NCBI GenBank assembly: GCA_007922305.1
Contig: ML677366.1
Span: 13,358,910 to 13,422,909, forward strand
Length of the DNA stretch: 64,000 bases
DNA from: Dermatemys mawii
Taxonomy: Eukaryota > Chordata > Testudines > Dermatemydidae
Reading direction: 5' to 3'
Shown here: piece by piece, positions 1-13,223 of the stretch
Layout of the letters: each line of letters begins with the position of its first letter
Numbering within the stretch: position 1 is the first letter of the stretch
The notes under the pieces: generated by a model
What the model was told of the DNA's origin: nothing
Database searches by the model: none
The model's input: only the letters and a program-made list of their open reading frames with translations
Program-made: the position numbers and the translations under genes

Positions 1-184
1 AGAGACGGGACAGCCCGAAGGCGTGCAGCCCTTTCCCTTCAGAGTGATGCATGCCAGAGCCACACAGTCAGCTCCCCGCTGCAGCAGCCCAGGCAGCTGC
101 CTTGACCGGTGCCCCAGGGCACCGGGGGTGAGGGGGGGGGGTCTAGTCCTAGGGAAGGAGCCGCACTTCTAGGAGTGAGGAGGC

Positions 185-305
185 TTGTGGCCAAAGTTCT
201 GGACAGAGCGTGAGGACTCCTGGGTTCCATCTGCACCTCTGACACTGTCTCCCTGGGTGATACGTCCCCCATTCTGCCTCAGTTTCCCTATCTGGAGGGA
301 AATAC
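185..305 (+). repeat. MIR-like SINE relic
   Basis: Contains the MIR-type string of a GCCTCAGTTTCCCTATCTG core preceded by a degraded CTCTGACACTG...CTGGGTGA segment. Diverged, so the ends are approximate. Confidence 0.5.
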
Positions 306-3300
306 CGGCCTGAGCTCCTCAAAGGATGGAGTGGGCCACAGGCAGAGCCCCACTGCTCTATAGTCCACTAGCTCCTATTGTTATTTACACGCCTCTGAAA
401 CCAGGTCAACCAGAGACCCACCGGGACCATCCTTCCAGCGTGGGACATCCGCGCACAACGCACCGATGCTGTCAGCTACACCCAGGTACATACACACCCA
501 CGTGCTCACCTGAGCCTCCCGGGGTTCTGCGTTTGAAGCTTGGGATCCCTTCCTCTGTCTCCTGTGTTTCATCTCGACCCCCACCAGCCCTCGCCCCCCT
601 TCTGCCTCTGCCGTTTCCTTCCTCTCACCCCCAGCTATTTGTCTTTCCACTTGTAACCATTACTTTGCTCTGTCATGCGCCTGGGATCCAGCGGTCCCGA
701 AGGACACGGTTCAGAGGGCCAAGAACTGGTGCTATCAGAGGCTCGCCGCCGGGGCAGCAAAGCATTCGCTCGCCCCTGGCCCTATATCCAAGGATTCACC
801 TTACCCCGAGAGTCACTCTCCGAGGCAGATCCTAGATCGGTTTTAAACCCCAGGTGATCATGCCTGTGTTCTCTGTCCTGTCCCAGCAAAACCTCCAGCT
901 CCAGCCTCACTGCCAAGGGATCTCCCAACTCTGGGCATGGGTAGCAGGCAGAGTCCATGCAGTGAACAGGGTCCCTGCAGCCCCCCACTAACTTTCAGGG
1001 GACTATTCCTTGGCAGCCCCTTACTCTTGTCAATGCTCCCTGTCCCCACCAGCAGATCCACACTCAGTCCCACTGGGAAAGGGCACAGAAAGCAGGATTC
1101 CTGCTCTCCCACCCCATCCCCTGTGCAGAAAAGCGCGGAGGTCTTCAATCATCCCCTACTTACACGTGGGAGCCGGTCGGGGTCCTTGGGAAAGTTGAGG
1201 AGGCTCCTGGGCTTCCCCGCCTGAGTCAAGCTGGAGTGAAATGTGTTTAGGGCTCTTGCATGGGCTAAAAGGAAACAGCAGCGGGACAATCCTCAAGGCT
1301 CCAGAGCCAGCCTCTTAAAGGGAAACACGCTCAATTTCTCAATCAATCCTCAGAGAGCGGAGGGGGCAGAGGAGGGATGGAGAATGAAGGTCCTGGCTGA
1401 GTTTCCAGTCCGTTGCCCAGAATACGAAGGGGAGTTAGGACAGGGGTCGAAGAATTTCCGTTAACATCTCGGCATCGCCCTAGGCCAATGGATCTCGGAC
1501 TCTGACTGGCGCCCCACAGAGCCTTCTGCACACTGCTGCCCCTGCACTGGGGCATGGGGGGGAGCTGGCCCAGGTGAGGATCTTGTCTCTCTAGAGTGGC
1601 CCCCAGAAGACGTCAGATGGACACCCTTGCCCAAAGGAAGAAGGCCACATCTGGGACAACCTGCCCCAAATCAGAAGGGGGCTAAAGGGCTGAAAAGGGC
1701 ATCCAAGTCCTGCCACGATGCCCTGTCCCAGGCAGGTATTTGGTGGGGTGCATCGCCTCCTGTCAGTCTGACCTGTACTGTCTTCTAAACTTCGGCCATA
1801 GCGGATATAGCTTGTGGTCAAGTCAAGTGGGCAGCAGCCTCGCTCCTGCCTATGAGTGAGGCTCTTTGAGACTCCAGGAGGGAACGGCCCATGCACAGCG
1901 AGAAGGCACCATGCCAAAGAAACCATCGCAAAGCCTGGCCCTGCCGGGCATGGGTTAGTGGGGCCTGTTGGCAGCCTCCCCCTTGGGCATCTCCTGAGAT
2001 CACAGTCTGGACGAAGGGTTTGGGGATTTAGGTTCATGGGCAGAGGCGGAGCTGGGGAGCCAAAGAAGAAACCAGGGGCCATGAGAGGAGAACTTGGCAG
2101 GAACTTGAGCAGCAGCTGGGCAGGGGAGCTCCCTGAGTGTACACTCTGCTCTCCCCAGCAGAGGATGCTCTGAGCAGAGCTACGGGCTTCGCTAGGGGGC
2201 AGGAGGAGAAGGCTGGGACGGCACAAATAAATATTTCTTTCCCTGATCTCAATGAGCTGCAAGGTGCCTGGGCAGAGTGATGACGGGCACCATGTGGTCA
2301 TTAGCATCGATAAATAAACAGCCCACACCAGCCCGCTCTTGGGTTTCACATGGGGCCCTGGCCTCATCACCACATCGCTGCCCATACTTGGTGGCCTGGG
2401 AAAGGGTGGTGTGGGCTAAGGACACCAGAGAAGGGCTGACAGGGACGAGGGGGTTGGTCGTTTTTCTCAGTGCACTACATGGGTGCAGGGGGTGATCCTG
2501 CTGGCACACTGCTGATGGCAACAATTTGGCCCTTTGGGGTATTAGATTGCTGCCGTTCTTCGGGTTTACAGGTCAGCATCCGTAGTGAAAGTCCTGGGGC
2601 TCCGGCCCTGGGGGGACAGAGAATGGCTGAACTGTCTTCCCCACTTAGCCTCCCCTAGGCCAGGGATTCCACAGGCCCTGTTTATAGCTCTGTGTTGCTG
2701 ACAGATCTGCAGGGTGTGAATGAGAAGAGGAACTGGAGAGCTGTGTGCGCAGTGACCCCACTGACCCTCGACCCTCTCTGGGCTGGGGCCCTGCAGCCCC
2801 ACATCTCAGGTTTGTTATTTCATGAGGAGGAAATGAGCGGCCCCTGAGCGAGGCGCTGGGGCCCGGATCCAGCTCAGCCCTCCAACCAGGATTCACTCAA
2901 ACCGGAAAGAAAACAACTCTTTCAAAAATAAACCACCAGCTCTTCCCAGCCAGACAGCCTTTCCCGGGGCCGGTTGGGCCTCCGAGCTGGGGGGCAGCCT
3001 TCCCTGGGGTGAACTGGAACTCCTAGCTGGACAGGGTGGGTCCTTATGTGCAAAAGAATCAAGGCCCTTCGGAGCTAGAACTGAATACCCATCCCTCAGT
3101 GACCACACAGACACTGCCTGGCTCTGGGACTCACAAGTGCAGCCTGTGTTTCACCATGGTACCAGCCAAGGACTGTCTGTGTCCCGGCCTGAGTAAGCAG
3201 GAAACAGGGGGTTGCTGGCTACACGACTCACCTTTGCAGCCATGATGAGTGTGTTCAGCATGATCCCCTTTCCCTGAAAGTTGCACCATCTCCTTTAATC

Positions 3301-5879
3301 TCCGCGAGGCAGACACCAGCTCTGACAGGCACTAAGCCAACGGCTCGCCAGTGCCTGGAAGTGGTTTTATGGGGCAGCCCCCTCACTATTCCAGTCATGA
3401 GCCAACCGCTCCTGTCTCTGACAGGAAGCCCTGCTGGGCAGCACTGAATAGGTGCTGAGACCTCTCAGCCCAGCTACTCCTTTCCAGTGGCTCAAGAGAC
3501 ATGCGGATCTGGGTCTGCTGGGAAAGGCAGGAGAGGGACAGTCCGTGAGGGGAAGCAGAAGACTCCAGTTTGGTTTGTCACTGGTCAGGAATAACCTCCC
3601 CCTGCGTGCGCACACAGCTGAACAAAACGGCAAGTCCCTTTGCTGCCTGTTCTCCCTCTGTCTGCTTAGACCAGCTCAAGGTGGACCAAGCTGCAGCGCA
3701 CAGCAGGGGGACCTTGCTGCTCCACCGCTAGCTGCTGGGGTTATTCATGCAGTGGAAGAATTTATCTGATTTATTGACGAGCTTATGTTTCTTGCCGGAA
3801 CGCTGCAAACGAGCAGGCGGGTGCAGGGCCGGTCAGGCAGACACTCCGCCCACACACCTGCCTTCCGCGTGCACACCGGTTCCCAGCCCCTCCAGCGTGG
3901 CGTGGGGAAGATGACTTGACAAGACAGGAATAGGGAAAACATTCCCTGGGCGAGCCGGAGCCCGGATCGCAGTGGGAAACGGAGATTGGAGCTCCTATCT
4001 AGCTGGGCTGACTTCGGTGAAATGGCGTCGAACCAAAGGGCAGAAGGAAAGCCCCCAGGAAGGGGCAAGAACAGTTTGTTTATAAGTGGAGGGGAGACAG
4101 CCTAAGAAGATGGGGTGCACCAGGCTAGTAGCAATGTCTGTGCGGGTGGCTGGGCAGTGCTCGTTCCAACGTCTAGGCTTGGGAGTTCAGTTCCGACAGC
4201 CAGAGGCAGACTCATGAACACCGGGGCTGCCTTTCTAGGGGGATGTTAGCCCAGAGTCACTTCCACCCATCTGCTCTGAGGCCCTGGTGGAAGTTATGGG
4301 TCCCAGAAGGCATTGGGAAGAACAGTGCTGTTAGAGCTAAAGCCTCTACCATTAGTGCTGTAATACAGGGCCCTGCCACAGCTTCAGAGTAGACTTAGCC
4401 TGAGCACTGGGCTTGGCTGGATCAGGTGCCTGGCACCCATGTTTGATGCAAATGCTGAATGCTCACAGGGAGCAGGATGGCTGCTGCTTTGTCCTGCTCT
4501 GGCAGCATCTACCTAGCAGCCTTTTAGCGTGGCTGGTGCCTGTGTAGATTTGGGGAAACCCTCAATTCTACGTCACTGAATCCGTTCCTTGTTAGTGGGC
4601 CCTGCGTGAAGGGGTCCGGAAGGATGCCTGGTCGCTGTGTGTTAATCCTCCAACAGTCTGCTTGGTTTTATCTGCTACACACATGGCTAGCGAGCCGACA
4701 ATGAGGGCCTGATTAGATCTCCCTGGCGCCCGGCAGGAAGTTGCTATGGTAGCTGGTTCCTAAGTGCCCACCCTGCAAGGGGTGCCTGAGTGTGACACCT
4801 TCTCCTGAAATGCAGTAGCTGGCCCAGTGCAGCTCAGAAATTGCCCTCGCCTTCCATGCTGCGCTGGTCCCCATATGCTGCACTCCCTCTTGATTCAAAC
4901 AGCCCAAGAAGCTGCTTCCTCCCTCTCTCCCCTAGGTCTGGGGGTGAAGGTCCATGGAGTCAGTGAAAAAGAGACCCCAGTCCTCCCAGCAGAGCAGAAG
5001 CTGCCATCTGGATGCTCCCTGCCCATCGGCTCAAGCTCCTTGCCCAACCTGTGGCCGTTTTCTTGGCCACCTTTTGTGTCCACGAGTTGTTTGCTTATCC
5101 CTTTGTCTCCCCCCGTCTCTGTGTCTCTAGAAAGCACTGTCCCTGGCAACCCTTCAGTCGGGGCACAATGCTCCTTGGCCAGACGCTGAGTCCCCCGCTC
5201 CATTGTTTCGGTGGGGAGGAAAAAGCTGCACCGTGCCCTGTGTGCCGGCAGCCCTGGCTCCGCTGAGGCCCTGGAATGTGCTGAGGGAAGACGAGTTCTC
5301 CCTCCTTTCCTGGCTGCTTGGCCAAGGGAGGCCGCGTGCGGTGCCAGCCACCGAGCTGGGCCTGCCTGTGCCGAGCAGGAGACCTGCTGGGCTGAGGGGA
5401 GAAAGCGACTTTCCGTGCATCTGTTTTTGGCAGCAGCTCCTTCCCCTACTGACTTGGCTGCCCAGTGCCTGTGACTCTCCAAATGGGATGAGCAGCATCA
5501 ATGAAAAGAGGGGCAGGACCTGAGCAGAGGATGCAGGAAGCAGGGACAGGGTTTGCAACATTCTGTACTGGGGCATCCCCCGCTGGGCCATCCTCCCTTT
5601 TGTAGCAGCTGGCTGGGCCACCTGGAGGAGTCCAAGAGAGGCAGGGCCCAGACCATTCAGTGCCCCGCTCTGACACACCCCTCCCAGAGGCACTCCTAGC
5701 CGGAGGCAGAGCCCAACTGCATCCTGGAGGCTTGGGGGTTAAACCTAGGGCGAGGTTCTGCTGGGAACGTCCCTGAGTTGAGACAACGATGTGCAGCTGA
5801 GCCTGGTTAGGTTCAGAAAAGGGGCCAGGCAGGCATCAGTGGGTTTCTCTGAGAGGGAAGCGAAGGGTGGGAGGGGAGA

Positions 5880-5902
5880 GGAGCTGAGCTGAGCTGAGCT
5901 GA
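5880..5902. repeat. Short (GAGCT)n tandem repeat
   Basis: About four uninterrupted copies of the pentamer GAGCT/AGCTG. Confidence 0.8.
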
Positions 5903-8900
5903 AGGAAGGGAACGTGTCTGGACACTTGCTGCCCTAGAGCCTCTGGTTAAACAAAAGCCTTGTGAAGAAGGTGGGAACTGTTGTGTATGGACACAACAGG
6001 AACCTCGGCAGCAGGACTGGCTGCTCTCTGCAGTGGCTGAGGCCCTGGCCCGGCTGTGGCTTCAGAGAAGCTCTGTGCCCGAGCACCAGGCAGGGTCACC
6101 GTGACCAGCACCGGTGTGTTGATGTAGGTTCCTGATCAGATAAGAGGCATTAGGCAGGGCGGGGCTTTGTCTTTGCAAGGTTTACATGGATAATATACCC
6201 CCGGGGCCCAGGCTGACAAGGGCCTTCTAAGAATTCCTGTTTCTCTCAGCCTGTGGGGTGGGGACTAATTGATCAGAGGAGGGGTCTCTCCTGGCAGATC
6301 CTGATTGATTTGTGCTTCAGCTGCAGGCTGGGGCAGGCCCTGGTGGGTGAGTCCTGTTGAAATTTAGGTTTTGCAGCGAATGAGCCTAGGTGGGAGGTTG
6401 CAGTGGGTGCCGTGAGGGAGGGGAGAGTCTGGGGGGGGGCTGTAACCTTGGTCTAGGTGTTTCTTTGTGTTGGTGGGGGAAGAGGATCTCCCCCTTCTTC
6501 CCCCCCATGTTTCTGGAGCAGCAGCCTCCCGGGCCCTTGACAGAGCTGGCAGACTGATGGGGCTGAAGCGTGAGGCAGTGAGGGCCTGTCTCTGCTTAGC
6601 TGCGTGACCTGCAGCATGAGGGGGCCTGCAACCAGCTTCCTGCCTCTGCAGCCCAAACCCTGCGAACTGCTCTCTGGCCTCTTCCAGGAACAACTTCCGA
6701 GGGATGCTGCCAAAACAAGGGAGGGGGCCTGGGCCGTGAAGGGAGAGCCTGAGTCCCTTGGGATCAAAGAGGGGCCACAGCAAAGGGCTGCCCTGGGATG
6801 CTTACAGCAGGGCGGAGCCTGCGGAAGGTGGCCTCAGCTGCTGTCCTATAGCCCTGCCAGAGGGGGTTGAGGTGTCCAGCGCATGTATCAATCTGAGGTG
6901 TGGACAGGCATGAAGGTGCGAGTAGACTGGTGCCTACTGAGCCAAGCAGAATGGACACTAGCTGGGCAAATCTTCCACCCATGTGCACGGCGCTGCAGAT
7001 GCAGCTAAGCCCTGCCTTGCAGCACGCCCTGTTTTGCAACACTCCCTGCCATTCTACTGCTGGGCTTAGTCCTGACCTCCAGCACATGGGGTGCTCCAGG
7101 CTGACTGAACTCGGGGCTGGAGAGGAAAAAAGAAACAGCTTCTAAAGGAAACTTTGTTCCAATTTCTAGTTAAAAGGCAGGAGACTCTGCCTGAGAGTCA
7201 GAAGCCATCACTGCCAGGGCCTCTGCAACTGGGACAGGAAAAGCCTTGCTCTCTAGCCTATGGGAACGCTTCAGATAAAGCCAGGCCACCAGGAACCCTC
7301 AGTGACACCCCCTGCCCCGCACTCCTCTGTGCTAGAAACTCTTCCTGCGCTTACCATACAACCCATTTCCCTGCTACCCTCCCTGAGCCCTCTTCTGTGC
7401 TCCCCACACAACCTCCCTGCTGCTGGAAACTCTTCCCCCCCCCGCCCCAGCCTTGAGCTCCCTGTGCAGCCTCCTTCCCCACCGCTGCTGGTTTGGGTCC
7501 ACTTGGTTGGAAACCATCGGGAGAGAGCTGGTTTGATGAGGAGTGAGTGCACCTTCCCAGGAGTCAGGGGGGTGGGAGGTAATTGCCACAGTGCTTTGTA
7601 GAGGGGTGATGGGAGAGCCAGGGCTGCAGAGCAAGGCTCCAGGGCTCAGCAGAGGGGAAGGGATTGTCTCTGCTTCACATCGTGGTTCACTGAAGATGGG
7701 TTTCTATGAGTCACAGTGCCCTGGCCTCCTCTTGGACACTCCACTCGCTGCAGGAACCTGAGGAGATGAGCAATGGGTCCCTCTGCAGGGCTTTCATGCC
7801 TCTCGCATTCTTTGTTCTGCCCTTTGATCTGCGTTGTGTTCCTGAAAGCAGCTGGTGCCAGATTCTTGGGCTCCTCCACCTGCTTCCTTCCAGGATTAGC
7901 CGCTCATTGGCATTGCCCAGGAAGGTTTCAGCTGCCGCGCTCCAGGAGGTGCCAAACAGCATCTGCAATGCCTGGCTGGGGCAGTAGCGGGTTTGAGGAG
8001 TATCAGCTGCAATAAGTGGCCAGCTTGGTAACTCCCACCCACACCAAGAGTGCACAGTGGGGAACGAGGGACTGCTGCCTCCCAGCTCAAAGATGAGCCG
8101 AGGCCAAATGAGGATGTCCTGGGCTATATTACCCCATGGGCCACATGATTTCTAATCATAGCTCTCCATTGCTGGAGTTCTTTCCAGCCCCAGGTGCTGT
8201 GAAGGCCAGGAGAGCAGAGGTGGTTTGCCTGCCCACATCTGAAATGCAGCCACTTCTGGGGAGATACCAGCTATATCACCCACCGGTTTATTTTTTAAAG
8301 GAGAAGAAGAGAAGAACTGGGGTGGGGCACGAATGGAGGCAGGAGGATCCAGGTCCTCAAAGGTATTCCAAGCTCACATTAGTCTTGGTGGAAGGTAGGA
8401 GCCTAAATACATGTGTGGATCTGGGCCAAGGTGACTACCCAACAGGGCTGTAGCAAGACACCAGGCTTAATGCTATAACAGTAGCTACCGGCAGGGATAA
8501 CCCTGTGGATGCCCGACCCTTCTTATCGGACCAGGGCCAGGAAAGTTCAGTCTCCAGACAGTGCCCCGTGTGTCACACCCCGGTTATAAATACTCTGCCT
8601 CTTGGGGAGCAGCTTCCTCAAATGTGCAACGGAACCTTTAATAGCCCAAAGCAGCCAGGCTTTTAATGTCTGAGCTGGAAAATGGCACCTCCCAGAGCTC
8701 TCTGCTGAGTGTCAGCGCTGATTTGAAGGGGGGAGCAATCCCAGCTGAAACATCCCACCACCTCCTGCAGATTGGCAGCCACTAGCAATATACTGGGAGC
8801 ACTAGGGTCAGTGCTGACTCAGAAGGGACAGGGCCGGGCCCTATGGAATCTCCCAGCCACATGGCCCAGCCCCAGTGCTGTGTAGGTCCTAAACTGAGGT

Positions 8901-10649
8901 AGGGTGGCTACATCATCTTCCGGGAAGGAAAAAGTGCTTTGGGGCTGGTGGGAAGCCTTCTTGGGTCAGTGAGTGACCTGTCCAGGCCGCCAAAGCTCTG
9001 CCAGCCCTGGAATTAGTTACAGAGATGGAGAAACCCATTTTCCGGCCCGCAGCAGCCTCGAAATCTCCTCATGTATGGGGGGGGGGGGCAGACGGGCTTG
9101 GATAGAGGAGACACTGGCCTGAACCTTTGCCCAGAATCAACTCCCCTTTCCTGAACCATCGCGGAGGCAGCTCAGGAAGCTAGGTCTTCCCCACCGCCCC
9201 GAGACATGGGAGCCGTGCGCCCGGGTGTAGCATCAGCAGCCCTAGAGCCTGAACCAGGGGGCCAGACCTTCAGGAAAGCGAAACGTTTCAGGTGCTTCCC
9301 TGAGCTGGACTGATCAGAACTCTCCCATCACTGGTGTGGGGGCAGGGCATGATCCCACCCCACCCCTGCCAAGAAAGGGCCCCTTTTCATCCCCCTCCAC
9401 ATGAGGATTTGCAACACACTGGAAAGCTCAGAGGATGGAGTGGGGGCTCTTAGCCCAGTTTTTACTTAAGATCCTGCCGATCCCTCAGCTCTTGCCATGT
9501 TACTCCCCTCCCCCTCCTCTTGCTGCCCCATCCCAGTTCTACCAGGTCCTGTTACCCTCCTCCCAGCTCTGCAGGCAGAGATAACCAGACCCCCCTGGGC
9601 CCCTCTGAGTTTATGGCTTTTCCTGGCTCCTGATGCCTCCCCAGAGCAGAGGAATTTCCCTCTTAAGCGGCTGCTTTGCCTCAGACCTTTCTTCCCAGGA
9701 GCAGCCGGTCACCGCTGCTCATCTCCGGGCAAGGAGGCTGCAGCTGGAATGAGTCTGACTCTAAACCCAGGCCCCAGAGCATTCACGGAGAAAAAGGAGG
9801 CTGGGAAAGCTGAGGGAGTTCCCGGGCTGTAGCCGGACAGCAGATGCACAAGGGCTCTGTGCAGAGTGAATTGGGTAATTATATGGTAATAGACTGAAGG
9901 AGACACTCAGGGAACTAACAGGGTTCCTGGCCTCATGTTATACCCATCTCCATAAAGCAGCTTGGTCTCTAGGACCTTGGTGCTGCTGCTGGCTGCAAAA
10001 GCAGAGCCCAGGAGATGAGCCATGAAGGGAAGAAGCTACGGGCAGGCTGCTAGGGGGGGTGGGGGTGTTTGAAGCAGTGGGGACATGAATCCCAGGCCTC
10101 AGGAGCATGGGGCATCCCTTATCCTCCATGACCTTCTGCCCCTTGGCTCTCTCCAAAGAGGAGAGACAGGCTTGGGGAGTGCCAAAGGGGGTGATGTGGG
10201 GTGCATCAGGAGAGGCAGAGGAAAAGGGCAGAATCCTGTTCCATGCTCAGCACTGCACCAGGCGAGACCCAAATAAGCAGGTGGACACTCATGAGTTTCG
10301 GCTGGTTTTAATACTGTCAGACACTCCTACAGGGTGCACTGCCTTCCCATCCAAGACTCGCTCGTGCCATCACTTATGCCAAAGAATCCATCTCCCTCCC
10401 AAATACATGTGAAGAAGGTCCCGCTCTGGATCGCGCTTCAAGTCAGATCCACACCAGAGAGACACGTCGCTGCCAACGGGGACTGATCCCAGAGCTAGAG
10501 CCTCTGCTCAGCCAGGCAGCAAGCCATTGCCATGCTGTGAGGTCAGTCACTGTGCCTGCCTGGCCCACTCTTGTAACGGGTAGCATGCATGGATGGACCC
10601 AGCATTGCCATCCCGAAGCACTCAAGTATCATGAGACAGGCCCCCTAAA

Positions 10650-10890
10650 ATACAAGACTGGCTTAAAAATCCTGAGACTTAAAAAAGAATCAATGTTGGG
10701 TTCTTCTGATTGTCCGTCTGGGTCTGGAGCATTGAATGGTCGTGTTTGCAAGCTTTTCTCTGCAGCCAATAGGACCAGAATTTACTTTTTGTTTTTCTCT
10801 TTAAATGAGAGCTGAGATTCTCCTGTAATCACCTGATCTCAGGAGCTGGGATTTTGAGAAAACATGATAAAATCAGGAGAACCGGTAACC
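10650..10890 (+). repeat. Old interspersed repeat, copy 1
   Basis: Shares blocks in order with 19060-19515: GGCTTAAAAATC.TGAGA, AAGCTTTTCTCTGCA / GGCTTTTCTGTGCA, GCTGAGATTCT, and AGCTGGG.TTTT.AGAAA. The family name is not certain. It looks like an ancient sauropsid repeat. Confidence 0.55.
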
Positions 10891-10895
10891 CTGTG

Positions 10896-11063
10896 CATAG
10901 GCACCAACTCCGTGGGTGTTCTAGGGCTGGAAGTGAGCCCGGGGTGGGGATTTGGGGAAGGAGTCCAAAACGGGTAGGGAGGGGGCGGAGTTGGGTTGGG
11001 GACTTTGGGGCAGGGGATGGCTGGGGGTAAAGCATCTACCAGTGCCAGAAGTTGGCGCTTATG
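10896..11063 (+). mobile_element. Non-autonomous hAT element, CATAGGCACC family, short copy
   Basis: Begins CATAGGCACCAACTCC and ends GTTGGCGCTTATG, giving inverted ends. Flanks are ACCCTGTG (left) and ACCCTGAA (right), six of eight bases alike, as expected for a decayed 8-bp target duplication. Same family as 52688-53129. Confidence 0.65.
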
Positions 11064-12638
11064 ACCCTGAAAACCAGGGCAGGGGCAAGCACCCAGACCT
11101 GCATGATGGGCACCAACCCCGATGAGGGCAACCTCTGCCCTATGATGGGGGATGAGTTAGAAAGACACTGCTGAGTCTGGGATCCTCTTTCCAAGAATTA
11201 ACATCCTGGGATGGTCTCATGGGCAAGCAAGGGGAGTATGCAAGCTGAGCAGCCTGGGAGGTGGCCAGGGGCTTGGCAGAGCAGCAGTGTAGAGCAAACT
11301 ATGTGCTCTCCCCCAACACACACTGACCAGACCAGATGCTCCTAGGACCCTGGAGCGCTACAGAAGTTTGGTTCAGAACCAGCACAGAACACCCTGCGTC
11401 CTCACCCCGGGCTCATTCATGGGTCATGCAACATGCCAGTTGCCTCTGTGCCGAGAATCGTACCACGGGGTTTGCTGTCTGCTAGGGAGTTCCCTGCATG
11501 TGAGCAGGGTTGGAGGAGGGTTTCAGAGCTCCATAACAAAGGCCAAGTTTGCTCTGTGTGCCACCTCTTCCTTGCACTGCCCTGCCCTGAGATGATGGAA
11601 CTGAGGAAACATCAGAAAACATGGCTGGAAAATCTCTAGGTTCTCCTTTAGCTGGGCACCATCATGGGACTCAGTACCACGAAGCACCAAGGACAAACTG
11701 TATTTGCTGGGGCTGGCCTTTTGGCCTACAGGAGAGTTTGGGCTGTGGACTTGGCTATGATGCATTACAATGGCTGGAGCCCAGGAACAATGGCTGCCTG
11801 GGCAAGGGCACAGGGCCTCACTTCTGCGTGGCAGTGGGGGATGAGAGCCTGGCGGTGACTGGCAGGCTGGCTGGGCTCTCCTGTATGATTTCCTGGCCAG
11901 TTGGGTGCGCAGACTGTGGTCACGGGACCACAAGTAAGTGGGAAGGCAGATAGCCCCTGTCCTTGTGCCTGCAGTGTTTGTGAGCAGCATGTGTACCGGT
12001 GTCCGCACTGGGGCATTATGGGCAGATGCTGGACACTTAGTCAGTCACTGCTGGCCACATTCTCAGTCCCCTCTCCCCCCAGAGATTTTACAACAGAAAT
12101 TACCCACGTCCTCACGGCAGGATAGATCTTCCCTTGCCGTTTCTGCAGTGCAAAACCAGATGGTCCCTCTGAAAACGAGGCTCTGTGTGTACAGATTCCC
12201 AGCTGCCAGCTTCTCCCCGCACTGGAGCCCTGTAACTTCTGCCTTGTTCTGTGCCCCCGCCCCTTCTCATCACTCCCTGGGCATTATGCTGAACTGACAG
12301 GGCCCACAGCAACATTGCTGCCGGCCAGCAGCCTGCAAGGAGGGGACGATCGGTGCACTCAGCGGCAACAGATTCTTCCCGAGGGCCCTTCTGAATTACT
12401 TTAGGAGCCAAAGAACTGGAAGCTCCCTCTTCCCCTGACACACACGTAAAGAGGAAGCCAACTACTGTCCCTGCCTATGCTTGAGAGATAGAGGCTATGA
12501 GTGGAGGGGCCTGCCCCATCTCCTGGGCATCTCGCTCAAAGGCTCCCCAGAATGCTGATGGTGATGGAGATAGAAGAGCTCTCGCTTGCTAAGGCCCTTC
12601 AGTGGAAGCAGAGCTATAAAGGGGAGTAGTTTTCAGGA

Positions 12639-12644
12639 TTTAAT
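12639..12644 (-). promoter_or_regulatory. Candidate poly(A) signal of MFGE8
   Basis: Minus-strand ATTAAA, a common variant signal, lies 436 nt past the MFGE8 stop. No AATAAA is visible on the minus strand nearer the stop. Another ATTAAA occurs at about 10306-10311, so the 3' UTR could be longer. Confidence 0.3.
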
Positions 12645-13079
12645 GGAGGTTGCTCGGGCCTCTGTTTGCAGGGAGCCTCGTAAGGGCCTGGATGGGAAAC
12701 ACCTGGACCAACATGAGGGGCTCAGAGGTCAAGAGCCCCTCATCTGGGACACCCCCCTAAACTGCAGAGCTGTGACCCAGAGAGCTCCAGCGGCCTGTGT
12801 GTGTGAGTGCAAGTCCAGTAGCCCCACCAGTGTGGGGCTGTCACATGCTCTTCTAAAGCAAAGGCAAGGGGGACCCAGAGCCCTCCCATGAGATTTCTAT
12901 CAGCTTCAGCTACAGTCATGCCCTCACTGCTCCTCTCCAGACCCGACGTCGTGGAGCAGCGTGGGTGAGACACAGAGAGGGGGATGTTACAGCAGTGGGC
13001 GTGCAGGGGAAAGGCCAGGAGTGGGAGGCTGGGAGACAGAGGGGGCCGCAGCCCAGTCCTTGCCGCCTTCCCCAGCAGA

Positions 13080-13223
13080 CTACTCATCACAGCCCAGCAG
13101 CTCCATGCGCAGCGTGATGCGGTTGTGCCACGCCACAGGCAGGATGCGCACAAAACGGGCATAGAAGGGCTCCTCAAACACATTCTTCTTGTGAGAGGTG
13201 TTGTCATAGTTTCCTTGGAAGAT
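13080..13223 (-). CDS. MFGE8: MFGE8 exon 10, C2 end and stop codon
   Basis: 144 coding nt, acceptor CCGCAG. It starts [14 protein letters not shown] and ends ELLGCDE, then TAG at 13082-13080. C466 closes the C2 disulfide with C309. N429 (NTS) matches an N-glycosylation site position in human MFGE8 (NHS). The 3' UTR runs leftward from 13079. Confidence 0.93.
   Translation of the reverse strand: MFQGNYDNTSHKKNVFEEPFYARFVRILPVAWHNRITLRMELLGCDE

Larger units (their letters stand above)
1..12600. other. GC-rich non-coding DNA downstream of MFGE8
   Basis: No exon with recognisable protein similarity was found on either strand. The many short ORFs follow from high GC content and show no domain. 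Recognised contents are a MIR-like relic near 185-305, a pentamer repeat at 5880-5902, an old repeat at about 10650-10890 and a hAT element at 10896-11063. In human, HAPLN3 lies on this side of MFGE8. None of its link-domain exons could be seen here. Confidence 0.55.

Noticed and set aside
1591..2385. 264-codon minus-strand ORF
   Set aside because: Low-complexity, proline- and cysteine-rich translation with no domain. GC-rich non-coding DNA yields such ORFs by chance on both strands.
3780..4000. Possible CpG-island first exon of a neighbouring gene
   Set aside because: A modest CpG rise only. No exon, start site motif or donor could be tied to a known gene.
4895..5693. Overlapping minus-strand ORFs of 195 and 179 codons
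   Set aside because: No domain or splice context, and both strands and several frames are equally open in this GC-rich stretch.
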